A stretch of DNA of 64,000 nucleotides from assembly GCA_038040485.1 (NCBI GenBank), contig JBBPIE010000014.1, positions 1-64,000 on the forward strand, in the 5' to 3' direction. The notes under the pieces were generated by a model. It was not told where the DNA came from, made no database searches, and was given only the letters and a program-made list of their open reading frames with translations. The DNA is from Onstottus_B arcticum. Lineage in GTDB: Bacteria; Acidobacteriota; Blastocatellia; UBA7656. Below, piece after piece: positions 51,862 through 61,451 of the stretch (position 1 is its first letter; each line of letters begins with the position of its first letter). A program made the translations under genes and the position numbers.

Positions 51862-52225
51862 ATTATTGCTCAAAAAAAAGAACGAGCAAGTTTAATACTG
51901 ATTTGACGCACACCAGATCGAAGTCTGATGCCCTTTTCTTATCACATCGCCAGGCCGTAGCCCCTTTGGCTCGGCTGTTCCGACACCGGCTCGCCCTTCA
52001 CAAACGTGCGCTCGATTCAAACGCAAAGTAGGCGAGGCTCTTTGAAGGTTGGGCTCTATCCCTCGTTTGGCGTAACAGAGCTGTTCACTCGCCCGCAAGA
52101 ACGGGAGACATATCCAGGTCATCTGCAAGTGCGCGAGCCATTCCGCCCAACCCGACTAAGGCGCCAACGACCTTTTCAAAGCCTCCATCTCTGGTTTAGT
52201 CCCACAGTGAGGAGCGGTACGCGCC
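51862..52225. other. 364-bp gap with no recognised feature
   Basis: The gap lies between the DUF3224 remnant and the convergent CFA-type gene. It has no open frame with domain support, no repeat shared with other gaps and no clear terminator. AT-rich runs near 51867-51900 are the only compositional feature. Confidence 0.4.
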
Positions 52226-53413
52226 TCAGAACCGCTGATAGGGGATCGGCGCCGCGTAGTCCTTGGTGAACAGGATCTGGTAAAGAGCCACGTGGGAGTA
52301 GAGCGAAGCGGCGATCGCGCAGCCAAGATAGTACTCCCACATGCGCCGGAAGGACTCGTCGTACCGCTGGTGGTCGAGGTGGGGATAGGCGCGGCGGAAC
52401 TTTTCCAGCCAGGCTTTCATCGTCAGGGTGTAGTGGCGCACAAGGTTCTCGACATCGAGGATGCCTAGCGAGTTCAGCTCGAGCTGCGCGGCCAGGACCG
52501 ACAGCTTCGGCCACTGGGCACCGGGGAAGATGTGCTTTTGGACGAAGGGGTCGCTGTGGTTCTTGGGGCCGTTGTAGCCGATGAAGTGCACCAGGCCGCG
52601 GCCCTGGGGCGTGAGGCTGCGGGCGATCAGCCTTATGCACACCGGGTACTCGTCATTGCGCAAATGCTCCATCATGCCGACCGTGACTATCTTGTCGTAG
52701 ATGCCGGTGAGGGTTTCGTAGCTCGCGTATTCGACGCGGATTCGGTCCTCAAGGCCCTCCTCAACGATACGCTGGTTTGCCCACTCCGCCTGCTTCTTGC
52801 TGATAGTCAGACCCCTGCCGGTGATCCCGTGGCGCCGGGCGGCGTAGATCAGCAGCCCGCCGAATCCGCAGCCCAGATCGGCCACGCGGTCTCCCTGGAC
52901 AAGCTGCAGCTTGGCGCAGATGCGGCGGTACTTCTGGGTCTGGAGTTCCTCAAGGCTACTGCCGCCGTCCCCGCTCTCGTAGCCGCAAGTGTAGGCCAGG
53001 CTCGAGTCAAGGAACGCCTCGTAGAGATCGTTGCCGATGTCGAAGTGCTTATGGATGTTGCCAAACCTGCCGCGGACCCGGTTGACCAGCCGGATCGCCG
53101 CCATCTTAAGGGCCATTCCCACGCCCAGCCGCAGCCGCAGCTCATCGTCGAGGTGGTGGCGCAGCAGGACGCCGATGAACCCCGCCACATCGTCCCCGTC
53201 GATGCTGAAGTCGCCCCGCATATACGCCTCGCCCAGGGCCAGGTTGCCGTAGGTTAGGACCTGATCGAGGAAGCGCGGATCCGACACCCGCACAAGCACC
53301 TCCGGCGGGCCTTCCCGGCTGCCCGCCCGGACGCGCTCACCTTCTACATCAAACTCGATGCTGCCGTCGGTAAGGCATCGGTTGAGTAAGTCGAAAAACG
53401 CCTTTCCCTTCAT
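52226..53413 (-). CDS. Cyclopropane-fatty-acyl-phospholipid-synthase-family methyltransferase, copy 1
   Basis: A 395-residue SAM-dependent enzyme that should add a methylene or methyl group to unsaturated acyl chains of membrane lipids. Key Cfa positions are kept: KHFDIGNDLYEAFLD and the TCGY cysteine (about 121-144), the SAM loop VADLGCGFGG (about 177-186), VGMMEHL (catalytic Glu), VHFIGYNGP with the bicarbonate-binding His, and the YYLGC segment near the end. ATG 53413 has GAGG 7 nt upstream; the open frame further upstream overlaps the next gene without homology. Second gene of a two-gene unit. Confidence 0.87.
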   Translation of the reverse strand: MKGKAFFDLLNRCLTDGSIEFDVEGERVRAGSREGPPEVLVRVSDPRFLDQVLTYGNLALGEAYMRGDFSIDGDDVAGFIGVLLRHHLDDELRLRLGVGMALKMAAIRLVNRVRGRFGNIHKHFDIGNDLYEAFLDSSLAYTCGYESGDGGSSLEELQTQKYRRICAKLQLVQGDRVADLGCGFGGLLIYAARRHGITGRGLTISKKQAEWANQRIVEEGLEDRIRVEYASYETLTGIYDKIVTVGMMEHLRNDEYPVCIRLIARSLTPQGRGLVHFIGYNGPKNHSDPFVQKHIFPGAQWPKLSVLAAQLELNSLGILDVENLVRHYTLTMKAWLEKFRRAYPHLDHQRYDESFRRMWEYYLGCAIAASLYSHVALYQILFTKDYAAPIPYQRF

Positions 53414-53445
53414 CAGCTTTCCTCTGATGTCCCGCCCCCGTTTTC

Positions 53446-54636
53446 TCAAACTCTCTGCAGAGGCATTGGCGGCGGGTAGTTCCTGGCGAAGAGGATTTGG
53501 TAGAGCGCCCCGGCGGAGGCGAATGCCGCCGCTGCGGCACATTCCAGATAGTACTGCCACATGCGCTTGAAGCGGTCGTCGAACAGATCGGCGTCGAGCT
53601 GCGGGCTGTTGCGTTCGAAGTTTCGTGTCCACTCCTTCAGCGTGAAGGCGTAGTGCCGCACCAGGTTCTCGACGTCGAGAACCGCCATGTCGTGGTCTTC
53701 GAGCTCGGCCACGAACTCGGACAGCTTCGGCTGGTTCGAGCCGGGGAGGATGTATTTCTGGATGAACGGGTCGTTGTCGTTCTTCGGGCCGGTGCAGCCG
53801 ATGTACTGGAACAGGCCGATGCCCTTCTCTGTCAGGAGCCGGGAGACGACATCGATGAAGCGCCGGTACTCGCTGCGCCGCAAATGCTCCATCATACCCA
53901 CGCTGACCAGCTTGTCAAAGCTGCCGGTGAGTTTCTCGTAAGGAAGAAGCTCGATCTCTATGCGGTCGGTGAGGCCCGCGGCTGCGACGTTGGCCGTCGC
54001 CCGCTCGCAGTGCCGGCGGCCTAAGGTGATGCCTTTGCCCGAGACGCCGTATGTCTGGGCAGCGTAGATCAGGAGTCCGCCGTAACCGCAACCGATGTCC
54101 ACAAGCCGCTCCCCCGGTTCAAGCCGCAGCTTGTCGCAGACCCGCTTGAGCTTGTCGAGCTGGAACTGCTCGATCCCCGACTGCCGGTCCGTGACATAGC
54201 CGCAGGAATAGACCAACCGGGGATCGAGGAACGTCTCGAAGAGGGAGTCGTCCTCGTTGTCATAGTGCGTGGCAATGTTGCCCCTACGCCCTCGAAGGCG
54301 GTTTGTGAGACGGATCCACAACAGGCGCCCGGCCAAGGAAGGGCTCAGCGCTTCAGCCAGATGATGGTCCAGGCGGTTGCGGACCAGGACCGTGAGGAAT
54401 TCGGTGAGGCTTCCCTCCTCCATCTCGAAGTCTCGGTCCATAAATGCCTCCCCCATGCCGAGGTTTCCGTAGGCGAGGACTCGCTTGAAGAATCGCGGAT
54501 TACGGATGCGGACCACCGCCGCCGGGGCCGAGTCCTTATTTCCACCCACCCTCACCCGGCGCTCGCCCAGCAAGAACTCCAGCCTAGCGTCGACGACGAA
54601 ACGGTCGAGCAGCTCAAAGAAGAGTCTCTCCTCCAT
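53446..54636 (-). CDS. CFA-synthase-family methyltransferase, copy 2 (diverged)
   Basis: A 396-residue paralogue of the next gene, 32 bp upstream of it and alike over its full length. It retains LVYSCGY, the SAM loop LVDIGCGYGG, VGMMEHL and the YYLEC segment. However, the usual HYDxGNDLY reads THYDNEDDSLF, and the bicarbonate-ligand His is replaced by Gln (LFQYIGCTGP). It may therefore act on another lipid, catalyse simple methylation, or need its partner for full activity. Start ATG 54636; the Shine-Dalgarno is poor (CAAGG almost touching the ATG). Confidence 0.85.
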   Translation of the reverse strand: MEERLFFELLDRFVVDARLEFLLGERRVRVGGNKDSAPAAVVRIRNPRFFKRVLAYGNLGMGEAFMDRDFEMEEGSLTEFLTVLVRNRLDHHLAEALSPSLAGRLLWIRLTNRLRGRRGNIATHYDNEDDSLFETFLDPRLVYSCGYVTDRQSGIEQFQLDKLKRVCDKLRLEPGERLVDIGCGYGGLLIYAAQTYGVSGKGITLGRRHCERATANVAAAGLTDRIEIELLPYEKLTGSFDKLVSVGMMEHLRRSEYRRFIDVVSRLLTEKGIGLFQYIGCTGPKNDNDPFIQKYILPGSNQPKLSEFVAELEDHDMAVLDVENLVRHYAFTLKEWTRNFERNSPQLDADLFDDRFKRMWQYYLECAAAAAFASAGALYQILFARNYPPPMPLQRV

Positions 54637-54893
54637 ACCTTGAAATGGCTCGTCTCTCCTTAAAGAAGTTTGTATATCATAACACAGAACGGTTTCGACT
54701 CGCTCATAACCATACCGGGGTAATGTGCGAACTATCACTGCCGCGGGCTGCCGAAGGTAGCACGCGCTGCGGCAGGAGACTGCGACAAGATATTCACGCC
54801 AGGGGTGCTGAGGTCAACATGCTTACCGCTCGCTCAAGCATGAACCATTTATATAGACATTGCCCCCGGCCGGGGTGCAAACGCCTATGCTAC

Positions 54894-55013
54894 TTTTGGG
54901 AAACCGCCTTCCCGTAAGCGAACACCGCGAAGCTCACCAGCCTACTTCCCTCAAATCTAAGACAAGTCATTCATTCACTTAACCGCACGCTTTCCTTGGC
55001 ACGCTACTTGGCT
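54894..55013 (+). promoter_or_regulatory. Dyad plus -24/-12-like module, copy C
   Basis: The dyad-and-tail element is at 54894-54925 (core GGGAAACCGCCTTCCC, tail GTAAGCGAACAC). TTGGCACGCTACTTGGCTA starts at 54996, 92-93 bp from the dyad centre, and ends only 20 bp before the receiver-SpoIIE start codon. GAGG (about 55022) provides the ribosome-binding site. The rest of the 397-bp gap after the CFA genes shows no gene. Confidence 0.6.
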
Positions 55014-55033
55014 ATTGAGCGCGAGGCATTATC

Positions 55034-56176
55034 ATGGGAACGACTCCACCACGCACTCTTATCGCGGACGATCAGCCAGACGTCCTTGAAGCTTTGCGGC
55101 TGCTGCTGAAAGGCGAGGGCTACGAAACCGAAGCGGTCACTTCACCGGGCGATGTGCTCGAAGCCATCAAGGCTCGCAACTTCGATCTGCTGTTGATGGA
55201 TCTGAACTACGCGCGCGACACGACCTCGGGTCAGGAAGGACTCGACTTGCTCACGCGAGTGCAGGCGATGGATAGCACGCTGCCGGTCGTCGTGATGACC
55301 GCGTGGGGAAGCGTTGAAGTCGCAGTCGAGGCGATGCACCGCGGGGTTCGCGACTTTGTCTTGAAGCCTTGGGAGAACAACCGGCTGCTTGACACGTTGC
55401 GCACTCAGATCGAGAGCGGCTATGCGACTCGTGAAAAGCTGCGCCTGGGCGCCGAGCAACAACAGGAACTGGAAGACGCGCTCGAGATACAACGGAGGCT
55501 GCTGCCGACGGAGCTGCCGCAGATTGAAGGCTTCAGAGTTTCAGCGGCGTGGCGGCCGGCGCGCGTAGTGAGCGGCGACTACTTCGACGCGCTCAAGTTC
55601 GACGAGTCGCGGCTGGCTCTGTGTATCGCGGACGTGTCGGGCAAAGGGATGGCTGCGGCATTGCTGATGTCAAACATTCAAGCCGTCGTCAAAGCGGTCG
55701 CTTCCAGGAACGTCTCACCGGCCGAGCTGTGCACGCGAGTCAATCGCGTAGTTTCATCGAACACCGCCGATGACAAGTTCATAACGTTCTTCTACTGTCT
55801 GCTGGACGCGAAGCGAAAGCGGCTCACCTACTCGAATGCAGGGCACAACCCGGGCCTTGTCGTGCGTAGCAATGGCGAGATGCTGAGGCTCGACCGCGGA
55901 GGCACGGTGCTTGGTCCATTCGCGCGGTGCAGGTTTGAGCAAGCCGAGGTTGCAGTCCAGTCGGGCGACCGAGTGCTGCTGTTCACGGACGGCGTGACCG
56001 AAGCCAGAAACGAGAGCGGTGACGAGTTCGGCGAGGAGCGATTGATCGGGATGTTGATCGAAAACCGAGGCCTTGACGCCGACGGCTTGCAGCGTTTGTT
56101 GATGCAAGCGGTGTTTGATTTCAGCGCGGGTGATTTCAACGACGACGCGACGATGATCGTGTGCTCGGTTGATTGA
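55034..56176 (+). CDS. Response regulator with SpoIIE/RsbU-type PP2C phosphatase output
   Basis: A 380-residue two-domain signalling protein. The receiver domain (1-125) has the acidic pair D12/D13, the phospho-acceptor D56, T89 and K111. After D56 comes an unusual loop (LNYARDTTSGQEGLDLL) also seen in receivers of sigma-54 activators. A coiled-coil linker (about 130-165) leads to a PP2C domain (170-380) with SGDYFD, ADVSGKGMAAALLMS and LLFTDGVTEARN, which supply the metal-binding acids. Such proteins dephosphorylate anti-sigma-factor antagonists and so release alternative sigma factors. No partner kinase or antagonist gene is adjacent. Confidence 0.9.
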   Translation: MGTTPPRTLIADDQPDVLEALRLLLKGEGYETEAVTSPGDVLEAIKARNFDLLLMDLNYARDTTSGQEGLDLLTRVQAMDSTLPVVVMTAWGSVEVAVEAMHRGVRDFVLKPWENNRLLDTLRTQIESGYATREKLRLGAEQQQELEDALEIQRRLLPTELPQIEGFRVSAAWRPARVVSGDYFDALKFDESRLALCIADVSGKGMAAALLMSNIQAVVKAVASRNVSPAELCTRVNRVVSSNTADDKFITFFYCLLDAKRKRLTYSNAGHNPGLVVRSNGEMLRLDRGGTVLGPFARCRFEQAEVAVQSGDRVLLFTDGVTEARNESGDEFGEERLIGMLIENRGLDADGLQRLLMQAVFDFSAGDFNDDATMIVCSVD

Positions 56177-56199
56177 CCTGGAGCGCGGGTTCGAACTTA

Positions 56200-56443
56200 A
56201 CCACAGATGAACACAGATGAACACCGATCGGGACAGAGCGGGGCGTCCGCCCGCGTGAGTGAATTCCCGGTTGTCAAAGAAATGATTCGCTGATGCGGCG
56301 GTTCAGGCGGCGACCGGTGTTGGTCAGACGTGCCAGTCGAATGTTTTCTCTGCGTAAACTCTGCGCCTCGGCGCCTCCGCGGTTAGTAGGTTTCGACAAC
56401 TGACTAGCCGCGGAGACGCAAAGACAGAGAGGTTTTCGCAGAG
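56200..56443. repeat. Direct and inverted short repeats before ADOP 13
   Basis: ACAGATGAAC words repeat near 56203-56228. An imperfect inverted pair lies at about 56347-56391 (TCTGCGTAAACTCTGCGCCTC) and 56404-56443 (GCCGCGGAGACGCAAAGACA), with a CTCTGCG/CGCAGAG core. This class of word repeat differs from the heptamers before other ADOPs. AAGGAG precedes the ADOP start. Confidence 0.7.
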
Positions 56444-56473
56444 GCGCTCCACTCCAGATCGCAAGGAGAAGTC

Positions 56474-58894
56474 ATGGGAACTCTTGTGCAAGACTTTCGC
56501 TACAGCGCGCGGATGCTCCTAAAGCAACCGGGCTTTGCGTTGATCGCCATCGTGACGCTTGCGCTCGGCATCGGAGCCAACACGGCGATATTCAGCGTCG
56601 TCAACGGCGTGTTGTTCCGCCCGTTGCCGTATGCCGAGCCAGACCGATTGTACTGGGTGACGATCGATCGGCAGGACCTCGGCAATCGCTTCACGCTTTC
56701 CAACGCCGACTTTCTGATTCTCAAGAAACACAACCAGAGCTTTGAGAAGCTGGCGTTGCTGCAAGGCGACCTGATGATCCTGGCCGGCGGACCCGAGCCG
56801 CAACGCATTCCCGCACACAAGGTATCTGCCGACTATTTCGCCGCGCTTGGAGCGCAGCCCGAACTGGGCAGGACGTTTTTGCCGGACGAGGATCAGCCGG
56901 GCAAGCCGCTTGTCGCCGTCATCAGCCATAGCCTGTGGCAGCGCCATCTCAACTCCGATCCCGAACCAATCGGCCGCACGATCAGCTTGAATGACAAGGT
57001 CTACAACGTCATCGGTGTGATGCCTCCCGACTTCAGGTTATTTCGTTCCGTCGATGTCTGGCCGATTCTGCAAGTAAGCACCCCTAAGCGCCATGGTCCG
57101 TTTGGTCTGCGAATGGTAGCCAAGCTCAAACCTGGAATTGACGAGCCACAGGTGCGCGCGGAACTCGTCGCACTGCGCGATCAAGCCGAACGCGAGTGGC
57201 CCGATCCGGAAAGCAGCAGCGGCCTGAAGTGGTCTTACGAAGCCGAACCGTTGAAAGAAGTCATGACCGGAAACTTGCGGCCGGTGCTTTTGGTGTTGTT
57301 GGTTTCAGTCGGGTGCGTGTTGTTGATCGCGACTGCCAACGTGGCCAACCTGCTGCTTGCCCGCGCGTCAACTCGAGAGAGAGAAATGGCGATTCGGGCC
57401 GCGCTGGGCGCTTCTCGTTTTCGACTGCTGAGGCAACTGCTCACCGAAAGCGTGCTGCTGGCGGCGGCAGGCGGGGCACTTGGGCTGCTGTTGGCTTCGT
57501 ATGGCATCGATCTGTTGCTAAAGCTCGAACCCGGCAATCTTCCCCGGATGAATGAAGTCGGGATCGACAAAGGCGTGCTCGTTTTCACGTCGTGCGTTTC
57601 GCTGTTGAGCGGCCTTCTGTTCGGGGTTGCGCCGGCGGTGCAAGTCTCGCGCACGAACCTGAACGAGTCGCTCAAAGAAGGCGGCAGGAGCTCGACCGAA
57701 ACGCGCGGCCGGAAGCGCCTGCGGGGGCTGTTGGTCGTTTCGCAAACGGCGCTGGCGCTGGTGCTGCTTGCGGGTGCCGGGCTGATGATCAAGAGTTTTG
57801 TGCGCCTCCAACAAGTGAATCCGGGCTTTAATCCCGAAAGCTTACTGACGGTGCAGGTCTCGCCGCCACCAGCGCGGTACAGCGACGCCCAAAAGAAAGT
57901 CGCTTTCCACCGCGAGCTTCTCGAACGCGTCCGGGGCTTGCCCGGCGTGCAATCGGCCGGAACCAGCAGCGACGTTCCGCCGCAGAACGTGAACGACGTT
58001 GATACGTTCGAAGTAGAAGGCCAGCCCGTCCCTCCCGATCAGAATCGCCCGCTCGCGGAGAGAATCATTCTCAGCGATGATTACTTCCGTTCAATGGGAA
58101 TCCCAGTGCTCAACGGACGAGACTTCGAGCGCGCCGACGACAACGATGCGCCTCCGGTCGCCATCATCAATCAGACGATGGCGCGACGTTACTTCTCAGG
58201 AGGTGAGGCGGTGGGCGGTCGGCTCCATTTCGGCGACTTTGGCCCCGACGCGACCTGGATCACGATAGTTGGCGTCGTGGGCGACGTGAAGAACAACGGC
58301 CTGAGCGCCGAAGACGCACTGACCATCTACCAACCTTTCGAACAGGGTCCGACGGTTCCTATCTGTCTCTTCTTTCGGTCGTCGTCAAATCCTGAGCCGC
58401 TGATCGCCGGCGTGAGAGATGTCGTGCAAACCCTCGACAAAGACCTCCCGATCGCAAACATCAAGACCGGCGACCAGCTTCTGTACGAGGCGGTCGGCCA
58501 GCCGCGGTTTCATACGTTTCTGATCGCGCTGTTTGCCGCGGTGGCACTGTTGCTCGCGGCGGTGGGCATCTACGGTGTGATCTCGTACACGGTCGCCCAG
58601 CGCACGCACGAACTTGGAATCCGCCTGGCAGTAGGCGCGCGTCCACAAGACGTGTTGTTCCTGGTCATCAGGCAGGGAATGATGATGACCCTGGCGGGAA
58701 CGGCGATCGGGCTTGTCGCGGCATTCGGGCTGACGCGGTTGCTGACCAGCCTGCTGTTTCATGTGAGCGCGACCGATCCGCTGACATTCGGAGGCGTCGC
58801 CACGTTGCTTGTAGCTGTGGCGTTTCTGGCTTGTTGGATTCCGGCTCGGCGCGCTACAAAAGTGGACCCGATGATCGCGCTTAGATACGAATGA
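56474..58894 (+). CDS. ADOP permease 13
   Basis: An 806-residue standard-class member. TM1 carries GIGANTAIFSVVNGVLFRPLPY. TM2 has LLIATANVANLLLARASTREREMAIR, with Thr in place of the usual Cys. The last block is altered to QRTHELGIRLAVGARPQDVLFLVIRQG, ending VDPMIALRYE. The segment before the first domain ends in FTLSNADFLILKKHNQSF rather than 'DWRxQN'. AAGGAG 5 nt before the ATG. It follows the receiver-SpoIIE gene by 297 bp on the same strand. Confidence 0.92.
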   Translation: MGTLVQDFRYSARMLLKQPGFALIAIVTLALGIGANTAIFSVVNGVLFRPLPYAEPDRLYWVTIDRQDLGNRFTLSNADFLILKKHNQSFEKLALLQGDLMILAGGPEPQRIPAHKVSADYFAALGAQPELGRTFLPDEDQPGKPLVAVISHSLWQRHLNSDPEPIGRTISLNDKVYNVIGVMPPDFRLFRSVDVWPILQVSTPKRHGPFGLRMVAKLKPGIDEPQVRAELVALRDQAEREWPDPESSSGLKWSYEAEPLKEVMTGNLRPVLLVLLVSVGCVLLIATANVANLLLARASTREREMAIRAALGASRFRLLRQLLTESVLLAAAGGALGLLLASYGIDLLLKLEPGNLPRMNEVGIDKGVLVFTSCVSLLSGLLFGVAPAVQVSRTNLNESLKEGGRSSTETRGRKRLRGLLVVSQTALALVLLAGAGLMIKSFVRLQQVNPGFNPESLLTVQVSPPPARYSDAQKKVAFHRELLERVRGLPGVQSAGTSSDVPPQNVNDVDTFEVEGQPVPPDQNRPLAERIILSDDYFRSMGIPVLNGRDFERADDNDAPPVAIINQTMARRYFSGGEAVGGRLHFGDFGPDATWITIVGVVGDVKNNGLSAEDALTIYQPFEQGPTVPICLFFRSSSNPEPLIAGVRDVVQTLDKDLPIANIKTGDQLLYEAVGQPRFHTFLIALFAAVALLLAAVGIYGVISYTVAQRTHELGIRLAVGARPQDVLFLVIRQGMMMTLAGTAIGLVAAFGLTRLLTSLLFHVSATDPLTFGGVATLLVAVAFLACWIPARRATKVDPMIALRYE

Positions 58895-58991
58895 TCCGAT
58901 TGCGGAATGCGGATTGAGGATTGCGGATTCAGGGCCATCCTCAATCCGCAATCCGAAATCCGCATTCCGCAATTGGAAGAGAGAGGTGGGA
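58895..58991. repeat. Inverted heptamer arms, GATTGCG/GATTGAG type
   Basis: Left arm about 58897-58930 (GATTGCG, GAATGCG, GATTGAG, GATTGCG, GATTCAG) and right arm about 58937-58974 (AATCCGC, AATCCGA, AATCCGC, ATTCCGC). The altered unit GAATGCG on the left is mirrored by ATTCCGC on the right, a matching change in both arms. Confidence 0.92.
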
Positions 58992-61451
58992 ATGGAAACA
59001 CTGTGGCAGGACTTGAAGTTTGGTGTTCGGGCGCTGATCAAGAATCCGGGGTTCGCCGCCGTGGCGGTGATAACTCTCGCTTTGGGAATCGGCGTCAACA
59101 GCACGGTCTTCAGCATTGTTAACGCCTACTTGTTTCAACCGCTGCCGGTAAAAGACCCCGATCAACTCGTCGCGCTGGGAACAAAAGACAGCACCTTTGA
59201 AGTCCCCTACGAAATGTCCTATCCAAACTACGAAGACATTCGCGACCGCACCGACGTCTTTTCCGATGTCATCGCGTTTCAAAACGCCGTCTTTAATCTT
59301 GCGGCCGAAGGTCAGCCCGAACGAACCTATGCCGAGTTTGTCACCGGCAATTACTTTTCAATGCTCGGAGTCGATGCTGTCGCCGGTCGAACCTTCACCG
59401 CCGAGGAAGGCCGCGTTCCTGGAGCCGAACCGGTTGTTGTATTGAGCTTCGTTTATTGGCAGAAACGCTTCGGCGGTCAGGAATCGGCGATCGGTCGAAC
59501 GGTGAAACTCAACAGCATTCCGTTCACGATCATTGGAGTCGCGCCTCAAAGCTTCAAAGGGACTGAGTCGGTGCTGGCTCTCGATCTGTATGTGCCGCTG
59601 GGCATGCAAGAGCGGTTTTACCCGAAGTCAGCCGGCCGGTTCGCGCGGCGAGGCGACACTGGACTGCACGTGCTTGCGCGGTCGAAACCGGGTGTCAGTC
59701 TCGATCAGGCTCGCGCCGCGGTTGACGTGCTGGCGCGCCAGCTCGAGCAGAAGTACCCGGAGACAAACAAGGGAACAACCTTCGCGCTCGAGCTTGAGAC
59801 CCACTCGCGGCCGGTCATCTCGATCGCGCAATATGTTCCGCGCATCGCCGGAGTGTTCATGGCACTGGTCGCGTTGGTGTTGCTGATCGCGTGCGCGAAC
59901 GTGGCCAACTTAATGCTCGCGCGGGCAATGGCGCGACAAAAGGAGATCGCGATCAGACTTGCGTTGGGCGCGAGCCGGGCCCGCATCATTCGGTTGTTGC
60001 TCACTGAGAGCATCGTTCTGGCGGTGGCCGGCGGGTTGATCGGGTGGCTGTTGTCCTATTGGGCGATCGACTGGCTTGCGAACATCCGGATCTCGTCCGA
60101 CGCGCCGGTCAGGTTTGGCATCGAGCCCGACTGGCGAGTACAAGTCTTCTCACTCGGCATAGCGGTGCTGACCGGTTTGATCTCAGGATTCGCACCCGCG
60201 CTTCAAACTTCAAACCCGAATCTGAATGAATCGCTAAAGGAAGGTGGCAGAAGCTCCGCCGCTTCGGGGCGTCATCGTATGCGCAGCGTGCTCGTCGTTG
60301 GCCAGGTTGCCGTTTCGCTGCTCGTTCTGATCTGTGCCGGGCTTTTTATTCAAAGCGCTAAGAACGCGGAGAAGATGGATATGGGGTTTCGAACTCAGAA
60401 CCTCTCGATGGCGTCGATGGAACCAGAAGCTCAAGGCTACGATGAAACGCGAGGGCGCCACTTCTTCAAACAACTGATCGATCGCGCCGGGACTCTGCCC
60501 GGCGTGCTCAACGCAAGCCTCGCCTCAACTACGCCGCTCGGTTTCAACAACAGCATCCAGGATGTCTACTTCGAGGGCCGGGCAGCCGGACGCGAGGAAG
60601 AAGACCGCACAGCCATCTTTTGCAACACTGTCGCGTACGGATATTTTCAGACGATGGGAACGGCGGTTCTTCGGGGACGAGAGTTCACCGAGCGGGACGA
60701 CGAGCCGTCGCCCAAGGTCGCTATCGTGAACGAGACGATGGCACAGCGCTACTGGCCGAACCAGGAAGCGCTGGGCAAGCGATTCGCGCTCAAGCGTGAA
60801 GGTCCTTATCTCGAAGTAGTGGGCGTGGTGCGCGATGGTAAGTACGTCTTTCTGGGCGAAGACCCGCGAACGTTCTTTTACATCCCGTTCGCACAGAACT
60901 ACAGCGGAGAGATGACGCTCGTTCTGCATAGCGCGGGCGACGACGCGGCGGTGCTGGCCGGCGTCAGACAAGTCGTGCGCGAGCTTGACCCGGATCTTCC
61001 GTTATACGACGTGAAGACTATGACTTCGCACCTGCGCGATGGCGTCGCGCTGCTGTTTGTGAGGCTCGGCGCGCGGCTTGCGACCGCATTCGGGTTGCTG
61101 GGTCTGGTGCTGGCAGTGGTGGGGGTTTACGGCGTCGTCTCTTATTCAGTCAGCCAGCGCACTCACGAGATTGGTATTCGAATGGCTCTGGGGGCGAGCG
61201 CCGGCGACGTGCTGAAGCTGGTGGCAGGACAGGGATTGATGCTGACATCCGCAGGAGTGTTGATCGGGTTGTTTGCTGCGTTGATGGTGACTCGAGTGAT
61301 GACGAACCTGTTGTACGGCGTTAGCGCAACCGACCCGCTCACATTTGTAGCAATTGCATTGCTGCTGGCGGGAGTGGCTCTGGCAGCCAGTTTCATCCCG
61401 GCAAGGCGGGCGCTGAAAGTGGACCCGATGGTCGCGCTGAGATATGAATGA
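58992..61451 (+). CDS. ADOP permease 14
   Basis: An 819-residue standard-length member whose text resembles the long class: TM1 has GIGVNSTVFSIVNAYLFQPLP, and the first domain YEMSYPNYEDIRDRTDVFSD. The coupling block is MLARAMARQKEIAIRLALGA. The last block is QRTHEIGIRMALGASAGDVLKLVAGQG, ending VDPMVALRYE. No prefix domain is present. The ATG at 58992 follows GAGAGGTGGGA; an earlier in-frame ATG at 58914 would translate the heptamer arm and is rejected. Confidence 0.92.
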   Translation: METLWQDLKFGVRALIKNPGFAAVAVITLALGIGVNSTVFSIVNAYLFQPLPVKDPDQLVALGTKDSTFEVPYEMSYPNYEDIRDRTDVFSDVIAFQNAVFNLAAEGQPERTYAEFVTGNYFSMLGVDAVAGRTFTAEEGRVPGAEPVVVLSFVYWQKRFGGQESAIGRTVKLNSIPFTIIGVAPQSFKGTESVLALDLYVPLGMQERFYPKSAGRFARRGDTGLHVLARSKPGVSLDQARAAVDVLARQLEQKYPETNKGTTFALELETHSRPVISIAQYVPRIAGVFMALVALVLLIACANVANLMLARAMARQKEIAIRLALGASRARIIRLLLTESIVLAVAGGLIGWLLSYWAIDWLANIRISSDAPVRFGIEPDWRVQVFSLGIAVLTGLISGFAPALQTSNPNLNESLKEGGRSSAASGRHRMRSVLVVGQVAVSLLVLICAGLFIQSAKNAEKMDMGFRTQNLSMASMEPEAQGYDETRGRHFFKQLIDRAGTLPGVLNASLASTTPLGFNNSIQDVYFEGRAAGREEEDRTAIFCNTVAYGYFQTMGTAVLRGREFTERDDEPSPKVAIVNETMAQRYWPNQEALGKRFALKREGPYLEVVGVVRDGKYVFLGEDPRTFFYIPFAQNYSGEMTLVLHSAGDDAAVLAGVRQVVRELDPDLPLYDVKTMTSHLRDGVALLFVRLGARLATAFGLLGLVLAVVGVYGVVSYSVSQRTHEIGIRMALGASAGDVLKLVAGQGLMLTSAGVLIGLFAALMVTRVMTNLLYGVSATDPLTFVAIALLLAGVALAASFIPARRALKVDPMVALRYE

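Noticed and set aside
53414..53632. N-terminal extension of CFA copy 1
   Set aside because: It overlaps the 3' end of copy 2 in another frame, and the family start with a ribosome-binding site is at 53413.
58914..58991. Upstream start of ADOP 14 within the heptamer arm
   Set aside because: The added residues are translated repeat and no paralogue has them; the ribosome-binding site fits ATG 58992.
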